Below, in pieces: positions 24,651-35,480 of a stretch of DNA of 64,000 bases (within the stretch, counting starts at the first letter, position 1; each line of letters starts with the position of its first letter). The stretch is from Acridotheres tristis (taxonomy: Eukaryota > Chordata > Aves > Passeriformes > Sturnidae): assembly GCA_037013685.1 (NCBI GenBank), contig CM072919.1, positions 807,616 through 871,615 on the forward strand. Reading direction: 5' to 3'. The notes under the pieces were generated by a model, which was not told the DNA's origin, ran no database searches, and was given only the letters and a program-made list of their open reading frames with translations. The position numbers and the translations under genes were made by a program.

Positions 24651-26932
24651 CGTGGGGACAACGGCACGCGGGGACGGGGTCACGGGGGACGGAGAGTGCG
24701 GGGATGCGGGGGACACGTGGAGATGGCGGGGACGGAAAGGATGGGGGGGTCACGGGGGATGCACTAAAGTCGCGGGGTCACAAAGGGTGGGGGATACCGG
24801 AGACGCGCGGAGGTCACGGCGATATGGAGGATGGGGGGATGCGGAGGACATCACGGGGACACGGGATGAATGAGGGACGTGAGACACGGAACACATGATC
24901 ATGGGAGATTTGGGGCACGGGGTACACAGGTCACAGGAACACAAAAAATAGACAGTGAGCGGGTTCAGGATGCAAAGGACCGTGGTGGGAAGGATGGAGA
25001 GCACCGGGAAGTCACAAGAGGGACATAAAGGGTGGGACCCAAAACATGGGATGTGGGACCGGAAGGACACCGAGATCACAAAGGATGGGGAATGTGGAGG
25101 TTCTGTAGGACACAAAGACAGGGACACAAAGGATGGGACTTGAAGGACAAAGGATGTGATGCTGAACACAAAGGATGATGGATGCAGAGGACATGGGGAT
25201 GTGAAGGAGGTGGTGACATCAAAGGTGGGGGATGCAATGGGGGATACAAGGTATCCCTGGCAGCAAGGACAAGCTGGGGCGGAACACGAAGAACCTACTT
25301 GCCTGGGCAGTGGCTGAAGAAGGTGAATAAAGCCTCTTTTTAGTTTAAAGTTGCATTGTAGAATTTCATAACAGAAAAACAATTCCTGTGGAGAGGCCAG
25401 GAGTTTCCCCTTCCAAATCATGATTCCCACACTTGAGGGGTGCTCTCTCCCCCTTCCAAATCAGGACTTAGCCTACAGTTCCCTCGGCAGCTGCAAATCC
25501 AGTAATGCTCATTACAATACAATCCCCCAGAGGGAGTGGCCACCCCAAAAAGGGGTTTTTCCAGATAACTCCATCTGCAACACCTGGGCATCTTGTCTGG
25601 AGTCACACCTACTGCCTGGTGGGTTTGCAGTGAGGTTTCCCAGGAACAGGAAGATTTGACTGGTGTTAGTCCAGTTGGAACCACTTGCCACCTGGCACTG
25701 GCCATCCTCCTGCCTTGAGCAAGTCTCTTGAGCTGGTGGTTTTCAGAAGGGGGTCCCAGTGAAGTACAGGGAAGCTCTGTCTCACACTGCTCTTGTCTCC
25801 CCCTGCACTGCAGCTCCTCATCGCTCACCGGAGGAGAACCAGCTGCTGCTTCTACCCCCGTGCCTGGCCCGGCCTCAGGGGCACAGACTGGTGGGAGCGG
25901 GTGGTCCTGAAGGAGTTTGGGCCCCAGGACTGGCTAGAGAAGTTTCGGATGTCCAAGGAGACTTTCTTCTACATCTGCAACCAGCTGCGGCCTGGGCTGG
26001 CTCCACACAGTGCCCACTTCCACCCCACCCTGCCCGTGGAGAAGAGAGTGGCTGTGGCCCTGTGGCACTTGGCCACCAATGTGGAGTACCAGACTCTGAG
26101 CCCGCTCTTTGGCGTGGGGCCCTCCACAGTGCAGAGCTGTGTCCGGGAGGTGAGCTATGCTGTTGTCTTGCTGCTGAAGCCGCTTTACCTCCGGCTGCCT
26201 GACGAGAAGGAGCTGGAGAACATGGTGCGCATCTTCTGCACACGCTGGGGCTTCCCGCACTGCATCGGGGCACTGGACAGCCTGCATATCCCCATCCACC
26301 CACCCCTGCGCCTCACCGCCGACTACTGCAACGGCCAGGGATGGCACTCCATCCTCACACAGGCCACTGTGGATGGGCTGGGACAGTTCTGGGATGTCTC
26401 CACTGCCTTTCCAGGCAGCATGGAGAACAGTGCGGTCCTGGAGAGCTCCAGCCTGTGGGTGCTGGCCAAGGAGGGCCGGCTGTGCCCCAACCCTCCCAAG
26501 CATTTCATGGGGAAGGCACAGAAGTACGTGCTGCTGGGTGATGCCACGTACCCCCTGCAAGACTGGATCCTCAAGCCCTACCAGGAGGACGAGAACCTCA
26601 CCCAGCGCCAGCTGCAGTTCAACTACCGCCTGAAGCGGGCCCACAGCGTGATCGAGAACGCCTTCCTGCGCCTCAAGGCACGCTGGCAGATCCTCCTCAA
26701 GTGTGACGACTGCAGCCTGGAGCTGCTGCCCACCCTTGTCCTCGCCTGCTGCATCCTGCATAACGTCTGCGAGGCCCATGACAACCCCTTCAACGAGGAG
26801 TGGCTGGAGGGCACCGAGCCCACCGAGCTGCCCAAGCCCTGCCAGCCCGCGCCAGCTGCCATGGAGGACAATCGGGCTGAGCAAGTGCGTGAGCTGATGT
26901 GCCAGTACTTCGAGAGCTGTGGGGAGGGCTGA
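24413..26932 (+). CDS. Domesticated PIF/Harbinger transposase (HARBI1/ALP1-like putative nuclease)
   Basis: Two coding exons, 24413-24604 (donor GTGAGC) and 25814-26932 (acceptor ctgcactgcag), join in phase 0 to give 436 residues. Exon 1 encodes a hydrophobic/basic start with seven Arg from a (CGG)n tract and a Gly/Ser-rich linker. Met at 24481 is an alternative start. Exon 2 is a DDE_Tnp_4-type domain: an N-terminal helical part (WHLATNVEYQTLSPLFGV, a helix-turn-helix-like block), then the candidate catalytic residues Asp219 (IGALDSLHIP), Asp307 (LLGDATYPL) and Glu345 (HSVIENAFLRLKAR), and the family signature LACCILHNV near the end. The usual DGTH and HD motifs read DSLH and EN, so activity is uncertain. 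No flanking inverted repeats were noticed and the frame is fully open, so it is likely a host gene. In animals HARBI1-type proteins often work with a Myb-like partner (NAIF1); none is present here. Confidence 0.85.
24640..25260. repeat. Degenerate minisatellite in the transposase-derived gene's intron
   Basis: A purine-rich array of imperfect 'gacacaaaggatggga' and 'cacgggggatg' units begins right after the exon 1 donor and runs about 600 bp. Confidence 0.7.
25261..25813. other. Remainder of the transposase-gene intron
   Basis: Unique sequence ending in the pyrimidine tract and acceptor of exon 2. No feature recognised. Confidence 0.5.
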
Positions 26933-27408
26933 TGGGCCTGGGGGGGCAACGGCCTGCACATCCCTGCTTGCAGACTCATTGTGGACTCTGGCAAACTGGC
27001 CCAGTGCTACCAGCTGTACCAGGCAGGCCCAGGATGGGGAGGGGTGGCCGTGTCATGCTCGTGCTGGGTTTGCTGTGGAGGTTTCAAGCAGTGGAATGTA
27101 TTTTGTGCCCATTCTCTCTCCCAGAATCTAAACGGTTTGGTGGTGTGTTGTGTGCTGTGGGAGTACAGTGGGGATTAGGGCTGGGAGGGGAGGCTGCTGG
27201 GATCTACCTTTCCTCTGTCTCAAGGCCTCTCCATTAGGTCAAAATTGGCAGGAGCCTTGAAATAAGGCAAAATTGCTTTGAACATTTGAAACTTGCTGTG
27301 TAAACACGCATGGGAAGGAGAGGGAAGGAAGAGGCAGAGCAGGGCTGACATATTTTGTCAGGGCTGGTCAACCCAGGGCTGACTTGCAAGGGCTGACACC
27401 AGCCTGGA

Positions 27409-27414
27409 ATTAAA
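27409..27414 (+). terminator. ATTAAA poly(A) signal, likely for the transposase-derived gene
   Basis: The first common poly(A) hexamer variant after the stop at 26932. It implies a 3'UTR of about 0.5 kb. Confidence 0.45.
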
Positions 27415-27449
27415 CTGCATCCACAAACTCAAGGATGCTGCCCTGAGGG

Positions 27450-27935
27450 TTTGTCCAGCCTAGCACCCTCGGCCCCTCTCCCGAGAGGTTTTGCTCACCC
27501 TGGCACACCTTGCCCCTCTCCAGAGAGGTTTGCCCAGCCTGGCACCCCTGGTGCTTCTCCAGTGGGATTTTGCCCAGCCTGGCATCCCTGCCTCCTCTTC
27601 TGAGGGATTTTGTCTAGTCTTGCACCCCAAGTCCCTCTCAGGGTGGGAGTTTGCCTAGCCTGGCACTGCCCAAACCCTCTCCGGTGGGATTTCACTCAGC
27701 CTGAAACACCCCCAGGCTCTTCCCAGGGTGGGCCTTGCCTAGCCTGGCATCCCCAGCCTCTCTTCAGAGGGCTTTGCTCAGCCTGGCACTGCCTGGCACT
27801 TCCAGGGTAGGGTTTGCCCTGCCTGGCACCCCCTGCCCCTCTCCAGAGGAATTTTGTCCTCCTTCGAACACCCTAGCCCCTCTCTGGAGGAATCTGCCCA
27901 GCCTGGCACCCCGGCCCCTCTCCGAAGGGGTCTGT
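27450..27935 (+). repeat. About 12-copy, ~41-bp minisatellite upstream of DOHH
   Basis: Twelve diverged units, each with 'tttgcccagcctggcaccc' followed by 'cccctctccagagg'. Units begin near 27451, 27488, 27530, 27567, 27608, 27649, 27690, 27732, 27773, 27813, 27852 and 27893. The array ends about 200 bp before the DOHH exon 1 region. Confidence 0.88.
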
Positions 27936-27949
27936 GGCTCAGCTCCTGG

Positions 27950-28500
27950 ATCCCTGTGGCCCCGCCCGGCTCTTCGCTCGCTGGCCGGGCCCGACTGGAG
28001 CCGAACCTGTCCCGGCCATGGCGGGAGCGGCCCTGCCCCCTCCCGCAGCGCCCCCTGGCGGGCGGGACCAGCAGCCGCCTCAGCTGACGGGGAGGTAGCG
28101 CCCCCTCGTGGGCGACCCCGCCCATGCGCATTACGCATGCGCCGCGTGCAGGCGGTCACGTGGCGGAGCAGCAAGATGGCGGTGCGCGGTGAGTGCAGCG
28201 CTGGCGCCGCCGGGCGCTCCCCAAACCCCCCCCTGGTATCTCCCGGCCCGGGCAGCTCCTCTCGGGTCCTGGTTCCGCTGGCTCGGCGGCTCCGTCTGGC
28301 GCGGTCGCGGCAGGGGGTCTATGTCCGTCCTGGGTATCCGGTGAAACCGAGTACGAACACGCGCTGTGGGGTCAGCTCCGGCCCCGGGGTCCGGTTCTCT
28401 GGCACAGGCTGGGCCGCGGCCCTTCCTACCCACCTTGCCCCCGGCCACGGGACCCGCTGGCGGCTGAGGGCTCACCTTGACTCCCTTCCCTGGACGCAGG
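27950..28500 (+). promoter_or_regulatory. DOHH: DOHH CpG-island promoter with NRF1 and YY1/TISU elements
   Basis: CpG-dense and TATA-less. It holds CGCATGCGCC at 28134-28143 (NRF1-type palindrome) and AAGATGGCGG at 28173-28182 (YY1/TISU type), immediately before a good donor (GTGAGT at 28189). The likely non-coding exon 1 therefore ends at 28188, with transcription starting between about 28140 and 28175. Confidence 0.75.
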
Positions 28501-28507
28501 AGTGTGA
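28176..28507 (+). CDS. Upstream ORF (6 codons) spanning the DOHH exon 1-exon 2 junction
   Basis: An ATG at 28176, inside the TISU-like context CAAGATGGCGGT, reads MAVRGV and stops at 28505-28507 once exon 1 (ending 28188) is joined to exon 2 (starting 28500). The main DOHH start at 28546 follows 38 nt later in another frame. Splicing is inferred from the GTGAGT donor and the gacgcag acceptor. Confidence 0.5.
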
Positions 28508-28545
28508 CCGAGGAGCCCCACAGTGTGCCCGGACTCGCCTGCGCC

Positions 28546-30815
28546 ATGGTGACGGAGCAGGAGGTGGAGGCCATCGGCCGCACGCTGGTGGACACGGCGC
28601 AGCCCCTGCCTACCCGGTTCCGGGCCCTCTTCACCTTGCGGAACTTGGGCGGCCGCGCGGCCGTGGAGTGGATCAGCCGCGCCTTTGGAGACGGCTCGGC
28701 GCTGCTGAAGCACGAGCTGGCCTATTGCCTGGGCCAGATGCAGGATGAGGCGGCCATCCCGGTGCTCATCCGTGTGCTGGAGGACACGGCCCAAGAACCC
28801 ATGGTCAGGCACGAGGCAGGTACGGTGGCAGCTCCTGCGGTTCTAGGGGCAGGGAAAGGTGCTGGCTGGCAAGTAGGGCTTGAGGGTGCTTTCCCCACTG
28901 TACAGAGCAGCTCGTGGGGGCCTGATCCGGCTTCGGTGTCAAACCCTGAGTCACATAACATCTCACCACCTCCCCTGGCCAGGCCTGACAGGACAGGTTG
29001 GCCCAGCCCTGCTGTTCCTGCTGGCCGGGCTTCTCGTTTTGTGTTTGTCCTGTTTGGAATCGGTCAGTCTGGCATGTGTCCATATTTGCCCCATTTGGGA
29101 TCAGTCAATTAGGCCTGTGTCTGTGCTTTAGTGAGGCATGGCATTTCCAGAGGACACAGAAGAGTTCTTCTCATGCAGACACCCTCATAACATCCTGATA
29201 ATATCCTGATAACATCCTGGTACATCCTTCAGGTGAAGCCCTGGGCGCTATCGGGAACCCCGATGTGCTGGATATCCTGAAACGCTATTCCCAGGATCCT
29301 GTGGTCGAGGTGAGGTTCCTCAGGGGTCATTTCCTCTGGGATGCAGCACTGCTGGTCTTTGAGGGTGAGGCAGGTTCTGCCTGGGCAGGTGGATGGGGAC
29401 ATCACAGTGACATTCTGCTGTATGCTGGGGTTCTCCTGACGCTGTCCAGTGCTGTTCTGCAGCCAGGGCCGTGTCCCTGTTCCCACAGGTGGCAGAGACG
29501 TGCCAGCTGGCCGTGAGGAGGCTGGAATGGCTGCAGAACAACAAGGAGAAGGGAGGCACCAGCCCGTACCTCTCTGTAGATCCTGCTCCCCCCGCTGAGG
29601 AGACGGATGTTGCCAAGCTCCGGGAGATCCTCCTGGATGAGTCCCAGGAACTGTTCAACCGCTACCGGGCCATGTTTGCCCTGCGGAATGTGGGGGGCCA
29701 GGCTGCTGTGCTGGCACTGGCAGAAGGTGAGGGCCTGTCCTTGCTGAGTGTCTGTCCAGGCTAGTCTGGGATGAGCCCTTCCCAAATCCAGGACTGCCAG
29801 AGCTGCTCTCACATGTTTGTGTCTAGGGCTGCTGCTCCGTGCTGCATTGCAGAGTGCTGGGTGGTCTCTGGTGTTCCAGAGCTCCCTTGCCACCCTCCAG
29901 ACCCCCTTTCCTGAGGGAGGGAGGGCACCAGCTGTGATGTGGTCTGACCCATTGTCAGACCTGGCCGGGGGCTTTTGGGGTCCTGCTCTTCTGGCCTGGA
30001 AAGTCAGGGGCTGCTGGTGTTTGGGAATAGTTCTGGAGAGGGGAATGTCCCCTGAGTGGGAAAGGGGCAAACCACAGCCCAGGAACTGTTTGGACCCACT
30101 CCCAGACCAAGGGAAGTGGATCAGGCTCTCCAGCCATCTGGGACTGTTGAGGTTCATAAGGTGGGATCTGTCAGCTCCTGTTCCAGCTGCTTTGTCCTGG
30201 AGGGCTGGAGTCCCTGGCCATGCTGCTGTCCCCTGGAACATCATGTGATGGGGCAGAACTTGGGCAGGTGGGGGGCAGCAGCTCTGCTGGGGGGGTAGAT
30301 ACTGCCATCAGAGGAGGCACTGGGACGGAGTTGGGACTGGGGAGCAGGGTGGGACATCCCTTCCTGCACATGAGAGTGGGGTGGTGACCCTTGGCATCCC
30401 CAGCTTTCAGGTGGGGGCTCCATCCAGGCATCCTGGTGTGTTTTGGGCTATCGTGCTGCATTTTGGGACGTCCCAGCTTACTGTCCCCCCTCCCACAGGG
30501 CTGCACTGCGGCAGTGCGCTCTTCCGCCACGAGATCGGCTACGTGCTGGGGCAGCTGCAGGACGAGGCGTGTGTCCCTCAGCTGACGGCCGTGCTGTGCA
30601 GCCGCGCCGAGAGCCCCATGGTGCGGCACGAGTGCGCCGAGGCGCTGGGCTCCATTGCCCGGCCCTCGTGCCTGCGGGCCCTGCGCGCCTTTGCCGGCGA
30701 CGAGGAGCGCGTGGTGCGCGAGAGCTGCCAGGTGGCCCTGGACATGTACGAGTATGAGAACAGCGCCCAGTTCCAGTACGCCGACAGGCTCTGCAAGCTG
30801 CAGGCCTCCTCCTAA
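28546..30815 (+). CDS. DOHH: DOHH, deoxyhypusine hydroxylase (complete)
   Basis: DOHH hydroxylates deoxyhypusine in eIF5A to hypusine, the last step of that modification, using a di-iron centre in the cytosol. Coding exons are 28546-28819, 29233-29309, 29489-29726 and 30499-30815. All borders are AG/GT and the phases join to 301 residues plus stop (human 302). The protein is two halves of HEAT-like repeats. The four iron-binding His-Glu pairs are all present at 56-57 ([10 protein letters not shown]), 89-90 (RHEAGEALGA), 207-208 ([10 protein letters not shown]) and 240-241 ([10 protein letters not shown]), the positions known in the human enzyme. The variable linker between halves carries the Pro-rich DPAPPAEE stretch. 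The gene starts 1.6 kb after the transposase-derived gene, in the same direction. Probable non-coding exon 1 ends at 28188. Confidence 0.98.
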
Positions 30816-31630
30816 GCCTGGACTGGGGGCACTGAGGTGGGTGTGCTGCCTCCCACCGCCTCCTGCTGCCAGTGGCACTTTCACAGCCATCTCTGTTGGT
30901 GTGTATCCATGCTTTGCCACGCAGAGCTGGAGGAGGGACTGGGTTTGATCTCTGGCACGATTACAACCACCTTTTCCCTCCAAATCCAGGCTGAGCTGCT
31001 ACTTGTTTCTCCACCACTCCTCGCCAGCCACTGTTTCCTGGATCTGCCCCTTTTTCCTGCCAGGATCAGCACTGCCTGTGTGCAGTGTGGCTTGGGGCTT
31101 GGACCAGGTGGGTTCTGCTTGGCACGTCAGAGCCTGCTGCGGCTCTGCAGGGCTTGGGCCTGCCCTGGATTGGTGCTGCGACGTTGGCAGCTCCGTTCTC
31201 CCCAGCTGAGCTTTGCTGGGGGCTAGGATGGGCTTTGGGAACCTGCTTTTGTGGGCTGTGGTGTTAGGATGCTTCGAAATTGCTCTCAGCGCTGGTGCCT
31301 GATCCGGCCTGATCCTCCTCGCCCCCGCAGTGGGTTCGGCTTCTCCTGTTGGGACAGGATGGAGCTGAGCCTATGGCAGCCTCTGCCCCAGGATGGGGGT
31401 TCTTTCATGGCAAAATTGGGAAGATATGGCTGAGGATTTTTCTGCAGGGAAGGGCGCTGCCATTAGGGTGGGCAGGGTGAGGAAGAGCCTGCCTGGGCTT
31501 TCCCCCATGTTTAACCAGGGCCAGGAGGGCTGAGGCTGCTGCTGGCACCCAAATCCCTTAGCCAGCCCAGCCTGGGCACTGGGGTTTGGGGTTTGGCAGG
31601 GAATAAAGCATCGGCACAGGAAGCTGGAGT
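30816..31630 (+). other. DOHH: DOHH 3'UTR
   Basis: It runs from the stop codon to a canonical AATAAA at 31602-31607, giving about 0.8 kb of UTR. No coding potential recognised. Confidence 0.7.
31602..31607 (+). terminator. DOHH: AATAAA poly(A) signal of DOHH
   Basis: The canonical hexamer after the DOHH stop, in non-repetitive sequence. Confidence 0.75.
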
Positions 31631-33300
31631 GAGTCGATCTGTGATTTACCTGTGCCCAGGTGTGGAGTGCACCCAGCACCATGGAGTCCAGCCCCGGGCA
31701 GGAGCCTAGGAAGCTGCCAAAAGGAAATCATAGAACCATTGAGGTTGGAAAGGACCTTTAAAATCGAGTCCAGCCACATTGGGAGGAGCAGGGAGTGCAG
31801 TCCCTGATGGCATGAGGTGAAACCTCCAGCCCTGGGGAGGAGGATGAACTGTCTGAGGTGCCCTGGTAGGTCCCATTGCCCTGCAGGGCCTGGCATACTG
31901 CTGGGCATACCTTTTCCCCTTCTTCAAGGGCCCCCTCTGAGTCCCAGGCTCAATCCTCTTAGTCCCTGAAGCCAGCTCAGCATCCCCAGGGCTCTGGTGC
32001 TCAGGGACACAGCCAAGGGGCAGCCCTGGTCATGGCCCAGTCTGACCCAGTTCAGGACCCCACAGAAGGGGCTCTTAGTCAAGATGTTACCAGTTTTGGT
32101 CACCTGTACACACTGGGAGTCAGTGACACATGGCTGAGTGGTGTGGGTAGGGTCACCTGTGTGTGATGTGGAGGGTGAGGGGCTCCAGACTGCAGTTCCT
32201 CAGCGCTGGGGACAACATCTGATGTTTTCACACTGTTTGGAATCAGCAGCTGTTACAGGTTGCTTTTCTCTCTTCCCTTACCCCCTGTAGCCTCTGGGGC
32301 TATGGGCAGGGCTCAGCTGGCACTTTGGCCTCTGGGATCTCCCTGTGTCCATATCCATCCTCAAGACAGTGACATAGGTGATTTACCCCCGGCCATGTTA
32401 TCACTTCCACTGTTCCCTTCTTGGCATATGGGCTGCTGCACCCTGGAGTTTGCCAGGCTGTTTGTCCCCACTTAACACCTCAGCTGCCCCCACCTTTGTT
32501 CTCCAACTTTTCCACAGGTGATGCACTCAGACCTTGCAGGGTTGTTTACCAATCATTCCGTGCCAACATTTGTCTCTGCTCCCCCAAACACCTAATTGCA
32601 AGAAAATGCATTTCTGAGGCTGGGATCTGGGCAGGGGTAACCTGGTGCAGCAGAGCTGGGAGGTGCTGGAGTGGAGCAGGGCTGAGCCTTGAGCCTTGCC
32701 TTGGCACTGAACCCCACTAGCACCTTCAGCCCTCCCAGTCTAGCCTGTGCTGGAAGGGTTTGGGGTTTCTCCAAAGCTGCTGTTGGCCTGGGCTAAACCC
32801 TGCACCCTCTTGGTGTGGGAGGAATTGCTTTTGGGGGAAGCATGGACTCTGCACCTCTCTGCAGAGCAGCCTGCCTTGGGGAGGTGATACTGGTTGCTGG
32901 GGTGACATGTGACAGCCGTCTGGGAAGGCGAGAGCCTCTTGCCATGGGCTGCTTCACTGTACAGCAGACAGGGCCCCGTTGGAGCCCCTGTGCCTGATGT
33001 GTCCCTGTCCCCTCTGCCCATCACCTCCGGCTCCGAGGCTACTGTGTCCTCAGGGATCTCAACCATCAGCTCCAGGGATCTGGGGCCTGCTAAGGGATTT
33101 AACCCTGGCCAGGGGATGGAGGAAAGACCTCGACCATCCCTCCCCATCCCTGTCTTTGGGGGTTCTCCAGCTGCAGGTGACTCCCCACACCCAGGGGGGC
33201 AGTAGTACCAGTGGTGCTTCCAGAGGGGCAGGATTTGGGGGACTGTGACCCACATCATAGCCCACGGGTCACCCCCCATGCTGAGGCAGCCGGGCTGTGC
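31631..33300. other. Intergenic DOHH to small membrane protein gene
   Basis: It holds a short CR1 3' end at 31728-31790 (minus orientation; gaggttggaaaggacc on the plus strand). The rest is unique sequence without a supported gene. Confidence 0.5.
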
Positions 33301-33503
33301 CTGGATTAGTAAGTGCTAAGCTCCTTCTCAGCAACACAGCTCTGTCGCTGGGTGAGTGGCACTGCTGTCAGCCACTGCTCACAGTCCCTGTGGGCTGCCA
33401 GTATTGAGGAGCCTTGTGGACCCTGATGCCACTTCCTCTCCTGCAGTCCCCTGCGTGGCAGAGACTTCGGTGGCTTGGGGTGGGGGTGCAGGGATAGCTG
33501 GCC

Positions 33504-34079
33504 ATGGCCCTGGCGAGGGATATCCCCCTGCCTGGCACCGGGGGGGCATGGGGGCCACGGCACTTGCTGCAGTCCTCCAAGGAGGATGGGGTGCTGTACG
33601 TGGACTACAAACCCCCCGCCCTGGACAGCATCCGCCTGCCCCACTATGTCCTGTACCTGGTGATGGCAGCCACGCTGGTGCTGGTGGTGGCATACGCCAT
33701 CGTGGGGCACCTCATCAAGGACCTGGTGCACGACTTCGCCGGTGAGTGCTACCCACAGCAGGGTCGGGCTTTGGGGTGGGCAGGGAGCCGGGGGGATCCC
33801 CCCCACCTGAGACTGTGCTGTGGCAGGGCTGGTGCTGCTGACAGCTCCGTCTCTGCCCCTGCAGATTGGGCATTTGGGCCCAAGCCGGAGGACAAGGCGG
33901 GGATGGCCGAAGGCACCGTGCTGGAGGCAGAGTGGCTGGAGAAGGACGAGGTGCTGGTGGAGCAGAAGGCGGATGACGAAGGCACCGGAATCCTGCCCGA
34001 CACGGACATCCCGCTGGGGCTGCTCGCTCCACGCAGCTCCGTCTCCTTTGCTGACTCCCCCAAGAAGAGGTTCTTCTAA
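33504..34079 (+). CDS. Small single-pass membrane protein (possible SMIM44 orthologue)
   Basis: Two coding exons, 33504-33741 (donor GTGAGT) and 33865-34079 (acceptor cccctgcag), join to 150 residues. There is no signal peptide. A short N-terminal part with YVDYKPPALDSIRLP is followed by one strongly hydrophobic segment at about residues 46-71 (VLYLVMAATLVLVVAYAIVG), then an acidic tail ending SPKKRFF. A splice acceptor at 33446 and a GTGAGT at 33352 suggest non-coding 5' exon(s). The canonical AATAAA at 34229-34234 closes a 3'UTR of about 150 nt. Position next to SMIM24 fits SMIM44 as I recall it from human 19p13.3, but I could not confirm the sequence match, so no symbol is given. Function unknown. 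The splice structure and poly(A) signal make it a real gene. Confidence 0.8.
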   Translation: MALARDIPLPGTGGAWGPRHLLQSSKEDGVLYVDYKPPALDSIRLPHYVLYLVMAATLVLVVAYAIVGHLIKDLVHDFAGECYPQQGRALGWAGSRGDPPHLRLCCGRAGAADSSVSAPADWAFGPKPEDKAGMAEGTVLEAEWLEKDEVLVEQKADDEGTGILPDTDIPLGLLAPRSSVSFADSPKKRFF

Positions 34080-34228
34080 GGCCAGAGGACAGCCCTGCCA
34101 CAAGCAGGACTCTGCAGCCCTGCCTGACCATTGTGTCACAGCGTGGCCCTGGCTGTAGGCACTGCCCAGCCTCTCCTCCCTGCCCAGCCCTAGCGCTGCT
34201 CTCGGGGCTCCTTTTGGGCTGTCATGCC

Positions 34229-34234
34229 AATAAA
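34229..34234 (+). terminator. AATAAA poly(A) signal of the small membrane protein gene
   Basis: The canonical hexamer 150 nt past the stop at 34079. Confidence 0.8.
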
Positions 34235-34259
34235 ACCACCTGCCCCAGCCCTGCTCACC

Positions 34260-35370
34260 CCTTAGCCCAGCACAGCGGGGGGATGGCTGGGATATCCCAA
34301 TATTTGCCTGGGGCAACAGCACCTCTTGGCACAGCCATGGCACCCCTGGCCATGGGTGTGTAAAGGCGGGTGCTTAGGGGTGCAAAACCATGGTGTGGGG
34401 GCACAGCCAGTGGTGGCAGGGGGCACGGACATGGGTGCTCACATGCACATGGAAACGTGGATACACCTCTGCATGGGTGAAATCAGCGTGGGCACATGGG
34501 TAGGGACAGACAGATGGACAGCTGGATGCTGAGGCTGGCTGTGCCTCCACCATCCCCTCAGTGCCTTGGCACTGCCAGACACTGCTTGGTGGCACCCACA
34601 TTGGACCCAAACCAGCCTTGGGGGACCCTGAAGCCTCACTTGGGTTCTGGGTGAGGGCACTGAGGATCAAGGTGTTGTATGGACCTGCACTCCCCGTCTT
34701 AAACCTAGGCTGAGGCTGGATGCCTGTACCCCCAGTTTCCTTCTTTTCCCCTTGAGGAATTGCCACAGACAGTGGCCCTGCCAAAGTCCACTGTCCGTCC
34801 CTGGAGTGCTGCTGGGCACCCTCTGCATCAGTTTTCCTTGTGCCTTGGTGGGTGGGTACCCTACCATGGTCTCTCTGAGCTATCCCTGTCAGTATTTCAC
34901 TCTTGGCAGTATGCGGGCACTCCCTGAGGACATGATGGGGTCCCACCTGGGGACAGCTGGCTCGTGCCCAGGGGAGGGCTGGGGGTGGCCTGGTATTTCC
35001 CACCACTCTGTGCTGCCCCATCCCATGGGAACAGCTCATGGACCCCTCCCTGCTGCCCCAGCCCTGCCAGCAGGGATAGGGGGATCCAGGCAGGGTGAGC
35101 ACTTCTCCACCCCAACACCCATCTGTTCTTCCACCTGTGCACACACCCGCCCACCTGTCTGTCTCTGCCTCCATCCACCCACCTACCCTGGGGGTGATCA
35201 CCAGTCCTGGGCACAGGGGTATGCCTGTCCTTTGCCGCTGTGGTCCTGGAGGTGGTGGCCACTCTGTGCTGTGGAGTGCCAGTGCCTGAGCCAGGGGAGT
35301 GGTACCATCTCCCAAGGGTGACAGAAGCCACGTTGCCATGGTGCTTGGTGCCACTTTGTCCTCTTGGGGC
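34260..35370. other. Intergenic, no gene recognised
   Basis: About 1.1 kb of G/C-rich unique sequence. A 332-codon open frame on the minus strand (35372-34374) has no domain-like features and is taken as chance. Confidence 0.5.
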
Positions 35371-35480
35371 AATAAAGGCGCCCATTGCCTTGGGTGCAGA
35401 GTGCAGGCACGATAGCAGCAGGGGACAGAAGCTCACTTTCAGGAGCAGGATCCAGACGTGCCCCAGCCCTTCACCCAAAA

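Noticed and set aside
25934..26959. 341-codon antisense frame opposite the transposase-derived gene
   Set aside because: Shadow of the GC-rich coding exon on the other strand.
34374..35372. 332-codon open frame on the minus strand between the small membrane protein genes
   Set aside because: GC-rich sequence with few stops by composition; no domain-like pattern, no splice or poly(A) context.
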